From JACPSX01 sp035288405 [NCBI: bacterium] (GTDB taxonomy: Bacteria; JACPSX01): 14,098 nucleotides of DNA. Shown here piece by piece: positions 7,041 to 14,098 of the stretch; the stretch's first letter is position 1; each line of letters opens with the position of its first letter. The translations under genes were made by a program, and so were the position numbers. Below the pieces are notes generated by a model, which ran no database searches, was not told where the DNA came from, and worked only from the letters and a program-made list of their open reading frames with translations. The stretch is taken from positions 1-14,098 of the forward strand of contig DATEAK010000145.1 in NCBI GenBank assembly GCA_035288405.1. Reading direction: 5' to 3'.

Positions 7041-7464
7041 GCGTCCCTTCGGATCTCTCCGGGATGGCAATGCCCGTCAAGCCTTTCGAAGAACAACCAA
7101 AAAAATCGTAACATTGGCCGGGGTCCCGGTACAGAATGTAGTTACATCATTTTCTTGGGCCATTTTCCTTACCTTGATCCTGTCGCAGGAGAGAAAAAGA
7201 AGGAATGTCAAGCAGCGCTGAAAGGAAGGGAAAACCAAGCAGAGACGACAGCAGACTCGGGACTTTGTCTGGGAAAAATCTGTTAAAAAAATAATTCTGC
7301 TTCCCTATTGAGAAGCAAGGATTTCTTATGATAAGGTTGCGTCTGTTTTTGTGGTTCCTTCCCTGAAATTACCTTTCTGATTCCCTGTAAATAACTGGAA
7401 TCAGAGTATTTGGCCGGGGGGTAGTCTGCCAGCCCATTTTCATGCAATTTAAGGAGAGCGTTGG
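7041..7464. other. Non-coding divergent intergenic region
   Basis: These 424 bases separate the regulator from the hyu cluster and must hold both promoters. No coding sequence is convincing. Short inverted repeats seen are ATGTA-N2-TACAT (7136-7147), TCCTG-N3-CAGGA (7178-7190), TGCTTC-N8-GAAGCA (7298-7317), CTTAT-N-ATAAG (7325-7335) and the stronger one at 7376-7405. The stretch around 7190-7240 is purine-rich on the plus strand. A weak plus-strand promoter is conceivable (TTGTCT at 7265-7270, AATAAT at 7290-7295), but the 19-base spacer is long, so I do not call it. Confidence 0.6.
7376..7405. promoter_or_regulatory. Operator-like inverted repeat upstream of hyuA
   Basis: TCTGATTCC (7376-7384) and GGAATCAGA (7397-7405) are perfect 9-base inverted copies separated by 12 A/T-rich bases. 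The element ends 59 bases before the first hyuA-like start codon. That position and symmetry suit a dimeric regulator site spanning about three helical turns. It could also fold as an RNA hairpin in the leader, but no T-run follows. The outer CTGAT/ATCAG bases match the half-sites of the Fnr-like palindrome at 6301-6314 at a different spacing. Confidence 0.45.
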
Positions 7465-9537
7465 ATGATCAAGACCACGATTGACGTGGGTGGGACATTT
7501 ACGGACTGTCTCGTCCTTGACGAGCAGGGGGAAGTTCATGCGTTTAAATCCCCGACCACACCGGAAGACCCCACACTGGGTCTAGAGAACGCCTTGAAAA
7601 AAGCGGCAGCTTTTTTCGGCATGGAGTTGCCTCAATTCATGTCCAATGTGGGACTTCTTATTGCCCACGGCACTACCTTGTCCACGAATGCCCTGCTGAC
7701 CGGACGGATTGCCAAAGTCGGGCTTATGGCCACCAAAGGGTTTCGGGACACCATTGAGATTCGCCGGGGCTTCAAAAATCTCCGGACCTCCCGCTTTAAC
7801 GTGTTCGTTCCTCCGTACAAGCCCCTTGTGCCCCGCTACTTGCGACTCCCCGTGGAAGAAAGGATCATTCATACGGGCGAAGTCTTAAAGCCTCTGAAGG
7901 AAGAGGATATCTACGCAGCAATTAAGAGATTTAAGGAAGAAAAAGTCGAAGCGGTGGCTATCTGCTTTCTGCACAGCTACATCAACCCGGATCATGAAAA
8001 GCGCGCCCTGGAGATCTGCAAGCAGGAAATGAGCGGCACCTATGTAACCGCTTCTCACGAAGTACTCCCCGTCTACAGGGAATATGAGCGCTTCAGCACC
8101 ACGGTGGTCAGCGCTGCCGTAGGACCGATTACGGCATATTACCTGAAGTCCCTAACGAATCGTCTTAGGGGGCTCGGGTTCAAGGGGACGCTCTACATGG
8201 TTCAGGGCGGCGGCATGGTTCAATCCGTGGAGGAATCATCACGCCGGGCGGTCTCTCTCATCTGCTCAGGCCCGGCTGCTGCTCCCGCGGGTGCTATCCG
8301 GTTGGGTCAGTGCATCAACAGCGACAACCTGTTCTCTGTAGACATGGGCGGCACAAGCTACGACGTCTGCCTGATCCGGAACGGTGAGATCCCGACCACG
8401 GATTATAACTGGGTAGGGGATGAACGGGTGGCCATGAAGCTGGTCGATGTTCCCAGCGTGGGAGCCGGCGGAGGGAGCATTGCCTGGATCGATTCCCTGG
8501 GGCTCTTGCAGGTGGGTCCCCAAAGCGCGGGCGCTGATCCGGGACCCGTCTGTTACGGGAAGGGCGGCACTCAGCCCACGGTGACCGACGCGGACCTGAT
8601 CCTGGGCTTCGTGCCTGCGGACTATTTTCTAGGAGGCGAGATTACTTTGACGGCGGATCTGGCCGAGAAGGCGATCCGCACCGTGGGGGAGTCTCTGGGG
8701 TTCGATGTGCCGACCACGGCCCAGACGATTTTCACCACGATCAATTCCGTGATGGCCGACAAGATGACCGAGATCTCCACCAAGCGGGGCTACGACGTGC
8801 GGGACTTTGCCCTGGTGGTGGGTGGGGGAGCGGGACCGGTGCACGGCGCTCACTTGGCCGAGCTGTTGGAGATTCCTACGGTGATCATCCCCCGCTATGC
8901 GGCCACCTACAGCGCCTTTGGAATGCTGAACATGGAAGTGGGGCGAGACTTTGCCCGCTCCATTATTTCCCGCAAGAGTTTTTTGGATCTGGAGCGGGTC
9001 AACCGGCTCTTTGCGGAGATGGAAGTGGAGGGCCGGCAGATTGTAGCGGATCTTGGAATTTCCCCCAAGGACACGGTGATAAAGCGGTCGCTGGAGATGC
9101 GTTATTTGGGTCAGTTCCACGAGGTGGAAGTGAGCGAGGTGCCGGACGGGAAGATTGGTTCCAAGGAACTGGAGGAGATTGTGCAGGCGTTTCACCGCCG
9201 CCATCAGGATCTCTTTACGTTCAACATGCCGGGACGCGATGTAGAGTTTTTGAATGCGCGTCTGAAGGCAACGGCGCGCCAGGATCCTCTGAAGCTCGCC
9301 GAGATTCCGCGGGCGAAAGGCAAGGCCGATGAGGCCCTCAAGCGCCGGCGTTCCATCCTGTGGAATCTCACCAAGGGATATGAAGAGACCCCGATCTACG
9401 ACGGCACCCGGCTGGCCTGCGGACACCGGATCAAGGGCCCGGCGATCATTGAAGAGCCCTTGACGACGGTGGTGATTCCTGCTTCGTATGTGTGCGCCGT
9501 GGACGCTGTGAAAAATTACATCCTCACCCGGAGGTAA
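7465..9537 (+). CDS. hyuA: HyuA-like hydantoinase/oxoprolinase/ketone carboxylase ATP-binding subunit (copy 1)
   Basis: The 690-residue product is a full-length hydantoinase A/oxoprolinase-family protein with the actin-like ATPase fold. Visible motifs are DVGGTFTD (7-14), HGTT (68-71), SGPAAAP (268-274), DMGGTSYDV (293-301), GAGGGSIAW (333-341) and GGGAGPVHG (453-461). These bind the ATP phosphates and nucleotide. Relatives are the ATP-dependent hydantoinases, 5-oxoprolinase, and the ATP-using subunits of acetone and acetophenone carboxylases. The reaction is ATP-driven phosphorylation or activation of an amide or carbonyl substrate; which one cannot be read from the sequence. The start has AAGGAG eight bases upstream. 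It is the first gene of the plus-strand cluster, seven bases from the HyuB gene, whose product should be its partner. It is diverged from the second HyuA gene, with more than half of residues shared by eye. Confidence 0.93.
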   Translation: MIKTTIDVGGTFTDCLVLDEQGEVHAFKSPTTPEDPTLGLENALKKAAAFFGMELPQFMSNVGLLIAHGTTLSTNALLTGRIAKVGLMATKGFRDTIEIRRGFKNLRTSRFNVFVPPYKPLVPRYLRLPVEERIIHTGEVLKPLKEEDIYAAIKRFKEEKVEAVAICFLHSYINPDHEKRALEICKQEMSGTYVTASHEVLPVYREYERFSTTVVSAAVGPITAYYLKSLTNRLRGLGFKGTLYMVQGGGMVQSVEESSRRAVSLICSGPAAAPAGAIRLGQCINSDNLFSVDMGGTSYDVCLIRNGEIPTTDYNWVGDERVAMKLVDVPSVGAGGGSIAWIDSLGLLQVGPQSAGADPGPVCYGKGGTQPTVTDADLILGFVPADYFLGGEITLTADLAEKAIRTVGESLGFDVPTTAQTIFTTINSVMADKMTEISTKRGYDVRDFALVVGGGAGPVHGAHLAELLEIPTVIIPRYAATYSAFGMLNMEVGRDFARSIISRKSFLDLERVNRLFAEMEVEGRQIVADLGISPKDTVIKRSLEMRYLGQFHEVEVSEVPDGKIGSKELEEIVQAFHRRHQDLFTFNMPGRDVEFLNARLKATARQDPLKLAEIPRAKGKADEALKRRRSILWNLTKGYEETPIYDGTRLACGHRIKGPAIIEEPLTTVVIPASYVCAVDAVKNYILTRR

Positions 9538-9544
9538 AAAGAGA

Positions 9545-11302
9545 ATGGCTGATGTTCGAGTCAATCCCCTGACATTGTCCACCGTATGGCACTCCTTCCA
9601 GAACATCTGTAAGGAGATGCGTCACGTCATCGATCGTACTTCCCAAAACTATCTGATTGCCCAACTCCACGACGTCTCTGTGGGGATCTGGGACGGCGCG
9701 GGGCGCACCGTAGCGATCCCCATTGGTCTCTCGGTCCAGTACCTGGGAGGGAAGCTCTCCGTGGAGTACGTGCTGAACAAGTTCAAAGGGAACTTAAACC
9801 CCGGGGATGTGATCCTGGTCAATGACCCTTACCACGGGTACTGCTGCCATCTGCCCGACTGGGGGTTTTATCGCCCCATTTTTTACAAGGGGGAACTGCT
9901 GTTCTTTACGCTGTGCCGGGCTCACCAGATGGACACCGGGGGAGCCTATCCGGGGGGCTATTTCCCGAATGCTTATGATATTCATGCCGAGGGGCTGTGC
10001 ATTCCCGGGATCAAGGTGATGGAGGGGGATAAAGAGCGCGAGGATGTCATGGAGTTGATCCTGAACAATGTGCGCTGGCCTCAGGGAACCCGGATCGACA
10101 ACTACGCTCAGATTGCCGCCACCCGGTTGTGCGAGCAGCGAATCGTGGGACTCTTGGATAAGTATGGTAAGGAGACCGTGCTGGCTTGCGTGGAGGAAAT
10201 GATGGCCCGCACGGAGAAGGCCGTACGCTCGGCGATTGAGAAGATTCCCGACGGGACCTATTACGGGGAAGCGGCCACGGACGACGACGGCACGGAGCTC
10301 GATGTGCCCGTCTGGGTGCGTTGCGATATTACCGTGAAAGGGGACACGCTCAAGGTGGATTTTTCCAAGAGCGACAAGCAGCGCAAGGGGTTTGTGAACT
10401 GTGTGTTTAACTCTACGTTCAGCAATGCTCTCTCGGGTCTGTTCATGTTCCTGAACCCGGCGCTGGGCGAGTACCATAACGAGGGGAGTTTGAGGCCCAT
10501 CACGGTCTACGCCCCTCCCGGGTCAGTACTGAATGCCCAATACCCGGCCACTGTGGGTGCCTCTCCGGTAAGCATGGGGCATCAGATCATCGAGTCCGTG
10601 GTGAGCGCCATGTCGAAAGCGGTTCCCGATCGGGCCATCGGCTGCTGGGGGAAGCGCTACGGGCACTACATTTTCGGTCTGGATCCCCGCACGAACGAGA
10701 AGTACGTGGTGACCACCTTTGACATGGACGGTGGAGCCGGTGCGGTCAGAGGATTTGACGGCTTTGAAGGGGCGACTTCCATCGGCACGCTCGGGGAAGT
10801 GAACAAGGGGAATGTGGAAGAAGTGGAGATGCGCTTTCCCTGGAGAACCGTGTGCTGGGAGTTTGCCACGGACACCTCTGGAGCCGGTCTGTGGCGGGGT
10901 GCCTCGGGGATGCACTGGGAGGTCGAAAACGTCGGAGGCGACGCAGGAATCGCTACGGGAAGCTCCGATGGCGAGTTAGTGCGGGCTCCAGGCGCCCTCG
11001 GAGGAGAGTCAACGCCCAACTCAAAATCCTTTTTAACGCGGAACGGAGAATCCCAGCGGATACGCGGCCACCGGCTCTATGAACTTAAGCCCGGCGACGT
11101 CATCCTGAAGATCAGCGGTGGTGGAGCGGGTGTGGGGAACCCCATGGAGCGGGATCCGGAAAAAGTTCGCTGGGACGTCTACAACGAATTTATCAGTATT
11201 GAGAAGGCACGGGATATGTACGGGGTGGTCATTGATCCCGTGACCCTCACTGTGGATCAGGAAAGGACGAAGGCTCTTCGGTCTCAGAAAAAAGAAACGT
11301 AG
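9545..11302 (+). CDS. hyuB: HyuB-like hydantoinase B/oxoprolinase-family subunit
   Basis: The 585-residue product is a full-length HyuB-type subunit. It carries the conserved metal/active-site segments NDPYHGYCCHLPD (93-105) and AHQMDTGGAYPGGY (126-139), in which D94, H102, D105, H127 and D130 are candidate ligands, and the glycine-rich C-terminal ISGGGAGVGNP (about 523-533). In hydantoinases and 5-oxoprolinase this subunit completes the catalytic site; in acetone carboxylase the related subunit holds the metal where carboxylation occurs. YCC in place of the common glycine-rich GGT before HLPD is a family variation that may mark substrate type (inference). The start lies seven bases after the hyuA stop, and its ribosome site GGAGG overlaps the end of hyuA, so the two are coupled. 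It is the only HyuB in the window although there are two HyuA genes. Confidence 0.93.
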   Translation: MADVRVNPLTLSTVWHSFQNICKEMRHVIDRTSQNYLIAQLHDVSVGIWDGAGRTVAIPIGLSVQYLGGKLSVEYVLNKFKGNLNPGDVILVNDPYHGYCCHLPDWGFYRPIFYKGELLFFTLCRAHQMDTGGAYPGGYFPNAYDIHAEGLCIPGIKVMEGDKEREDVMELILNNVRWPQGTRIDNYAQIAATRLCEQRIVGLLDKYGKETVLACVEEMMARTEKAVRSAIEKIPDGTYYGEAATDDDGTELDVPVWVRCDITVKGDTLKVDFSKSDKQRKGFVNCVFNSTFSNALSGLFMFLNPALGEYHNEGSLRPITVYAPPGSVLNAQYPATVGASPVSMGHQIIESVVSAMSKAVPDRAIGCWGKRYGHYIFGLDPRTNEKYVVTTFDMDGGAGAVRGFDGFEGATSIGTLGEVNKGNVEEVEMRFPWRTVCWEFATDTSGAGLWRGASGMHWEVENVGGDAGIATGSSDGELVRAPGALGGESTPNSKSFLTRNGESQRIRGHRLYELKPGDVILKISGGGAGVGNPMERDPEKVRWDVYNEFISIEKARDMYGVVIDPVTLTVDQERTKALRSQKKET

Positions 11303-11355
11303 CAGCCCGGTATTTAGAAATTACTGTTCTTTTCGTTCGTGCGGAGGAGGGTCGC

Positions 11356-11769
11356 ATGGTGGAAAATCTGGCGAGTTGGGCAGCATTGATGCTCCGTGTC
11401 GGGGGTGGTATTGTTTTCATGGCTCACGGCTTCCCGAAGCTCCTGCGCACGGAAAAGAAGCCTGAGGTTGGCAGGACCCGGCTCAAAGACGCCATTGAAA
11501 AACTCGGGTTTCCGTACCCGCTCTTTTTTGCTTATTTGGTCGCAGCCATGGAATTATTGGGCGGAATCTTTCTCGTTCTGGGTCTCTTCACTCCGTGGGT
11601 TTCCTTGATTCTTGCGATCGTCATGTTGTTTGCCACCTTTTGGATGCAAAAGATTCACGGTTTCGAGTTGGGGGCCGATTTCCCCTTTGCCCTGCTCTTT
11701 ATGATGATCGCTCTCATTTTCCTGGGGGGCGGACAATTCAGCTTGGGAGCTTTGCTCGGTACTCAGTGA
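11356..11769 (+). CDS. DoxX-family small integral membrane protein
   Basis: The 137-residue product is hydrophobic with about four predicted membrane segments: around residues 8-25, 54-72, 74-92 and 113-130. A charged cytoplasmic-type loop (RTEKKPEVGRTRLKDA) follows the first. Features such as LRVGGGIVFMAHGFPKL, a PLFFAYLVAAMELLGGIFLVLGLFTP-like segment and a final short helix are typical of the DoxX family. Biochemical roles of most DoxX relatives are unknown; some are thiosulfate:quinone oxidoreductase subunits, but that cannot be assumed. The start has GGAGGAGGG four bases upstream. It lies 53 bases after hyuB and 18 before the second hyuA, in the same direction, so it is probably part of the operon. 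The position is where acetone carboxylase operons have a small soluble subunit, but this protein does not resemble one. Confidence 0.85.
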   Translation: MVENLASWAALMLRVGGGIVFMAHGFPKLLRTEKKPEVGRTRLKDAIEKLGFPYPLFFAYLVAAMELLGGIFLVLGLFTPWVSLILAIVMLFATFWMQKIHGFELGADFPFALLFMMIALIFLGGGQFSLGALLGTQ

Positions 11770-11787
11770 TTTTGGAGAACGAATCGC

Positions 11788-13851
11788 ATGTATAGAGCCT
11801 GCATCGACGTGGGGGGGACATTTACGGACGGTCTCATCATGGACGGGCAGGGGAGTTTGAGAGCGTTTAAAACCCCCTCGACTCCCGCGGATTCCTCCAT
11901 CGGCATGCTGAACTCACTGGAATTAGCGGCTAAGGGTTACGGCAAGACTCCCGAGGAGTTCTTGGCCGACATAGACCTCATTGTCCACGGCACCACGCTG
12001 GCCACCAATGCTCTGCTCACCGGCAAAGGAGCTAAGGTGGCCGTGGTGACGACCAAGAATTTTCGGGATGTGATTGAGATTCGTCGCGGCTTCAAGAACA
12101 TTCGCACCTCCATGTTCAATTTATTTGTTCCTCCCTATAAGCCTCTAGTGCTCCGTCGTCTGCGCTTCGGTGTTGAGGAGAGGACACTGTTCAACGGCGA
12201 GATTGCCACCCCCCTGAACGAACGGGAAGTACGGGAGGCCGTAGGCAAGATCAAAGCGGCGGGTGTGGAAGCGATTGCGGTTTGTTTCCTCCACTCTTAT
12301 ATCAACAAGACCCATGAAGACCGGGCCGCGGCGATTTGCCGGGAACTGGCGCCCGATCTCTACGTCACGACCTCCCATCAAGTCCTGCCCGTCTGGCGGG
12401 AGTATGAGCGCTTCAGCACCACCGTGGTCAGCGCCGGCATAGGCCCCATTTCGGCCCGCTACCTGAACCGGCTGGAGGGGCGTCTCAAGGAGAGGGGATT
12501 TCAAGGGACGCTTCTGATCGTGCAAGCCAACGGCCTGGTGCAGACTCCGCAGGAATCCGTGCGCCGGGCCGTCTATCTTCTGGGATCAGGGCCCGCAGCG
12601 GCCCCATCAGCGGCCACCTACTGCGGCCAGCTGGTAGGGAAGGATCATTTGCTCTCCATCGATATGGGTGGAACGAGCCTGGACGTCAGTTTGGTCCGGC
12701 GGGGGGAAATCCCCATGACGACGGAGAGTTGGGTGGGAGACGAGCGGGTGGACATCAAGATGGTGGACGTGCACAGTGCCGGAGCCGGTGGCGGTAGTAT
12801 TGCCTGGATCGACCCCCTGGGCTTGCTCCGAGTGGGTCCGCAAAGCGCCGGGGCGGAGCCGGGGCCTGCCTGCTACGGCAAAGGAGGACAGGAACCCGCT
12901 GTGACCGACGCCGATCTCCTGCTGGGCTATATCCCGGCGGATTATTTTTTGGGAGGGGAGATCTCCCTGGATATGGATCTGGCTCGCAAAGCGGTCCAGA
13001 AGGTCGGCGACCGACTCGGCATGGATCCGATACAGACCGCCCAAGCCATCTACACGACGGTGAACTCTTTCATGGCGGACAGCATCGCCGAGATTTCCAC
13101 AAAACGGGGGTACGACTGCCGGGATTTCGCCCTCATTGTCGGAGGTGGGGCCGGCGCCGTTCATGGACCTGCCATTGCCGAACGCCTGGGGATTGCGACG
13201 GTCATGATTCCCCGGTATGCGGGCCTGTACAGTGCCTTTGGAATGTTCGCCATGGACATCGGCCGCGATTATGCCCGCTCGAACATTTGTCGCGTGGACC
13301 GGGCGGACCTGGGTCTGATCAACCGTGTCTATCGGGAAATAGAAGCCGAGGCGCGCGAGGCCATGAAGGCGATGCATGTTTCCGAGGCGGATGTGATCTT
13401 GAACCGTACGGCGGACATGCGGTACGTGGGGCAATTCCACGAAGTGGAAGTGGAAATGGCCTCGGGAACCCTGACCCAAGAGCACTTACAGGAAGCCGTG
13501 GCGAATTTTCACAAACGCCACCACGATCTCTATACCTTTTCCATGACCTTCAGAGGGGTGGAGTTTCTGAACTTCCGAGTGAAAGCTACGGCTCGCAAAG
13601 CACCCTTCAAGATCGAGGAAATTCCCCGTGGGGAAAAGAATGCGGAAGGGGCGTTCAAACGCAAGAGAAACTGCACCTTCGATGGCAAGACCTTCGATAC
13701 TCCCGTATATGACGGGGAAAAGCTTCTAGCTGCAAACGTCATCCCCGGGCCGGCGATCATTGAAGAGAAAACAACGACGGTGGTGGTACCTCCGTCCTTT
13801 GAGTGCTCTGTGGACCCGTTCAAGAACTACATTTTGACTAGGCGCAAATAA
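11788..13851 (+). CDS. hyuA: HyuA-like hydantoinase/oxoprolinase/ketone carboxylase ATP-binding subunit (copy 2)
   Basis: The 687-residue product is a second complete HyuA-family protein. It keeps all nucleotide-binding motifs: DVGGTFTD (7-14), HGTT (67-70), SGPAAAP, DMGGTSLDV (about 292-300), GAGGGSIAW and GGGAGAVHG. It therefore looks catalytically intact and is not a decayed duplicate. It aligns with copy 1 along the whole length with almost no gaps and shares long blocks (EIRRGFKN-RTS, FVPPYKPLV, EYERFSTTVVSA, EISTKRGYD). It differs at one glycine-rich stretch: QGGGMVQ in copy 1 against QANGLVQ here. GGAG lies ten bases before the start and DoxX ends 18 bases upstream. No HyuB follows; the next gene encodes a transport protein. 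It may form a heteromer with copy 1 and HyuB, or replace copy 1 for another substrate. Both are inference. Confidence 0.92.
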   Translation: MYRACIDVGGTFTDGLIMDGQGSLRAFKTPSTPADSSIGMLNSLELAAKGYGKTPEEFLADIDLIVHGTTLATNALLTGKGAKVAVVTTKNFRDVIEIRRGFKNIRTSMFNLFVPPYKPLVLRRLRFGVEERTLFNGEIATPLNEREVREAVGKIKAAGVEAIAVCFLHSYINKTHEDRAAAICRELAPDLYVTTSHQVLPVWREYERFSTTVVSAGIGPISARYLNRLEGRLKERGFQGTLLIVQANGLVQTPQESVRRAVYLLGSGPAAAPSAATYCGQLVGKDHLLSIDMGGTSLDVSLVRRGEIPMTTESWVGDERVDIKMVDVHSAGAGGGSIAWIDPLGLLRVGPQSAGAEPGPACYGKGGQEPAVTDADLLLGYIPADYFLGGEISLDMDLARKAVQKVGDRLGMDPIQTAQAIYTTVNSFMADSIAEISTKRGYDCRDFALIVGGGAGAVHGPAIAERLGIATVMIPRYAGLYSAFGMFAMDIGRDYARSNICRVDRADLGLINRVYREIEAEAREAMKAMHVSEADVILNRTADMRYVGQFHEVEVEMASGTLTQEHLQEAVANFHKRHHDLYTFSMTFRGVEFLNFRVKATARKAPFKIEEIPRGEKNAEGAFKRKRNCTFDGKTFDTPVYDGEKLLAANVIPGPAIIEEKTTTVVVPPSFECSVDPFKNYILTRRK

Positions 13852-13971
13852 CGAATAGGGGAGCCCTCAGCCATCCGCAGTCGGCTTTCAGCAAGAGGAG
13901 TTGGTTCCTTCTGTCTGGCTGATCGTGAGAGTTTTACTCTGCCGGAAATAAACGTAAAGGAGGTTGTCACC

Positions 13972-14098
13972 ATGAGGAAATGGTTGGAGAGAATTGGGGT
14001 TGCCCTGATTGCTTTCTCTTTAGCTGCGAGTATTGCCTGGGCTGCTGTTCCTCGCAGCGCCACGCTGGCCACTCACGCAGTGGGTAGTTTGTACAACG
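13972..14098 (+). CDS. TAXI-family TRAP transporter substrate-binding protein, N-terminal part only
   Basis: Only 42 codons are inside the window. They encode a clear signal peptide (MRKWLERIGVALIAFSLAAS, then IAWA with likely cleavage after AWA), followed by ATLATHAVGSLYN. That mature N-terminus is typical of TAXI-type periplasmic binding proteins of TRAP transporters. A strong AGGAGG lies eight bases before the ATG. The 120 bases between the hyuA stop and this start contain only a weak AGAGT-N3-ACTCT hairpin (13928-13940), so read-through from the hyu genes is plausible. The protein would bind a solute in the periplasm and deliver it to TRAP membrane subunits expected downstream. The likely cargo is the substrate of the HyuA/HyuB enzymes, by position only. 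Confidence 0.78.
   Translation, partial: MRKWLERIGVALIAFSLAASIAWAAVPRSATLATHAVGSLYN

Noticed and set aside
7041-7070. Start of the regulator at the TTG at 7070
   Set aside because: No good ribosome site precedes it, whereas AAGGG precedes the ATG at 7040. The extra ten residues add no domain.
7290-7317. Intrinsic terminator on the minus strand (TGCTTC/GAAGCA hairpin followed by T-rich bases)
   Set aside because: The stem has only six pairs with moderate GC, and no minus-strand gene lies upstream to terminate. It is kept only as a short inverted repeat.
7416-7429. Sigma-54-like GG-N10-GC upstream of hyuA
   Set aside because: The GG comes from a run of six G, and the flanking bases do not fit the -24 or -12 consensus.
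8629-9606. Long open frame antisense to the first hyuA (325 codons); similar ones antisense to hyuB (9794-10477) and the second hyuA (12607-13485)
   Set aside because: They mirror the codon bias of the sense genes, encode His/Arg/Gly-rich sequence without recognisable domains, and occur at matching places in the two hyuA copies, as expected of a shadow.
7465-13851. Recent duplication or assembly artefact creating the two hyuA genes
   Set aside because: The copies differ throughout at protein and DNA level and have different neighbours, so they are old paralogues.
13928-13940. Terminator between the second hyuA and the TAXI gene (AGAGT-N3-ACTCT)
   Set aside because: A five-pair stem with low GC and no following T-run is too weak to call.

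Overview
The window carries two divergent gene clusters around a Crp/Fnr-type regulator. The gene content points to an anaerobic bacterium: a ferredoxin-type 2-oxoacid oxidoreductase with many Fe-S cysteines, a PaaK-type CoA ligase, HyuA/HyuB-type ATP-dependent enzymes and a TAXI-type TRAP transporter protein. Sulfate-reducing or syntrophic Desulfobacterota-like bacteria often carry this mixture, but no rRNA or other marker is present, so the lineage is an inference. All genes share similar, moderately GC-rich composition. I see no insertion sequence, tRNA, rRNA or CRISPR array.

Minus strand, read from 6192 down to 1: a tightly packed operon. The genes are the gamma subunit of a 2-oxoacid oxidoreductase (5614-6192); a GltD-like FAD/NAD(P)H reductase fused to a delta-type ferredoxin domain (3920-5617); the alpha subunit (2747-3919); a long frame in which the TPP-binding beta subunit runs without a stop into a phenylacetate-CoA ligase-like enzyme (513-2750); and the start of an isocitrate/isopropylmalate dehydrogenase-family gene cut by the window edge (1-502). 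Junctions are ATGA overlaps, abutting TGA/ATG, or a 10-base gap. The set matches the subunit plan of phenylglyoxylate:NAD(P)+ oxidoreductase (PadEFGHI) with its neighbouring CoA ligase, but no PadBCD-like genes are visible, so the substrate is open. The likely chemistry is conversion of a 2-oxoacid, perhaps supplied by the beta-decarboxylating dehydrogenase, to an acyl-CoA, with electrons passed to NAD(P)+.

Middle: a Crp/Fnr-family regulator (6342-7040, minus strand) lies 149 bases upstream of the operon. Between them is an Fnr-like palindrome (6301-6314). The region 7041-7464 is non-coding and divergent, with several inverted repeats, the best at 7376-7405.

Plus strand, 7465 to the end: hyuA-like (7465-9537), hyuB-like (9545-11302), a small DoxX-like membrane protein (11356-11769), a second hyuA-like gene (11788-13851), and the first 42 codons of a TAXI-type TRAP substrate-binding protein (13972-14098). 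HyuA/HyuB pairs include hydantoinases, 5-oxoprolinases and the ATP-dependent acetone and acetophenone carboxylases. One HyuB between two diverged HyuA proteins, with a transporter protein, suggests uptake and ATP-driven activation of one unidentified compound. The two arms may form one catabolic pathway controlled by the central regulator, but this is inference from position.
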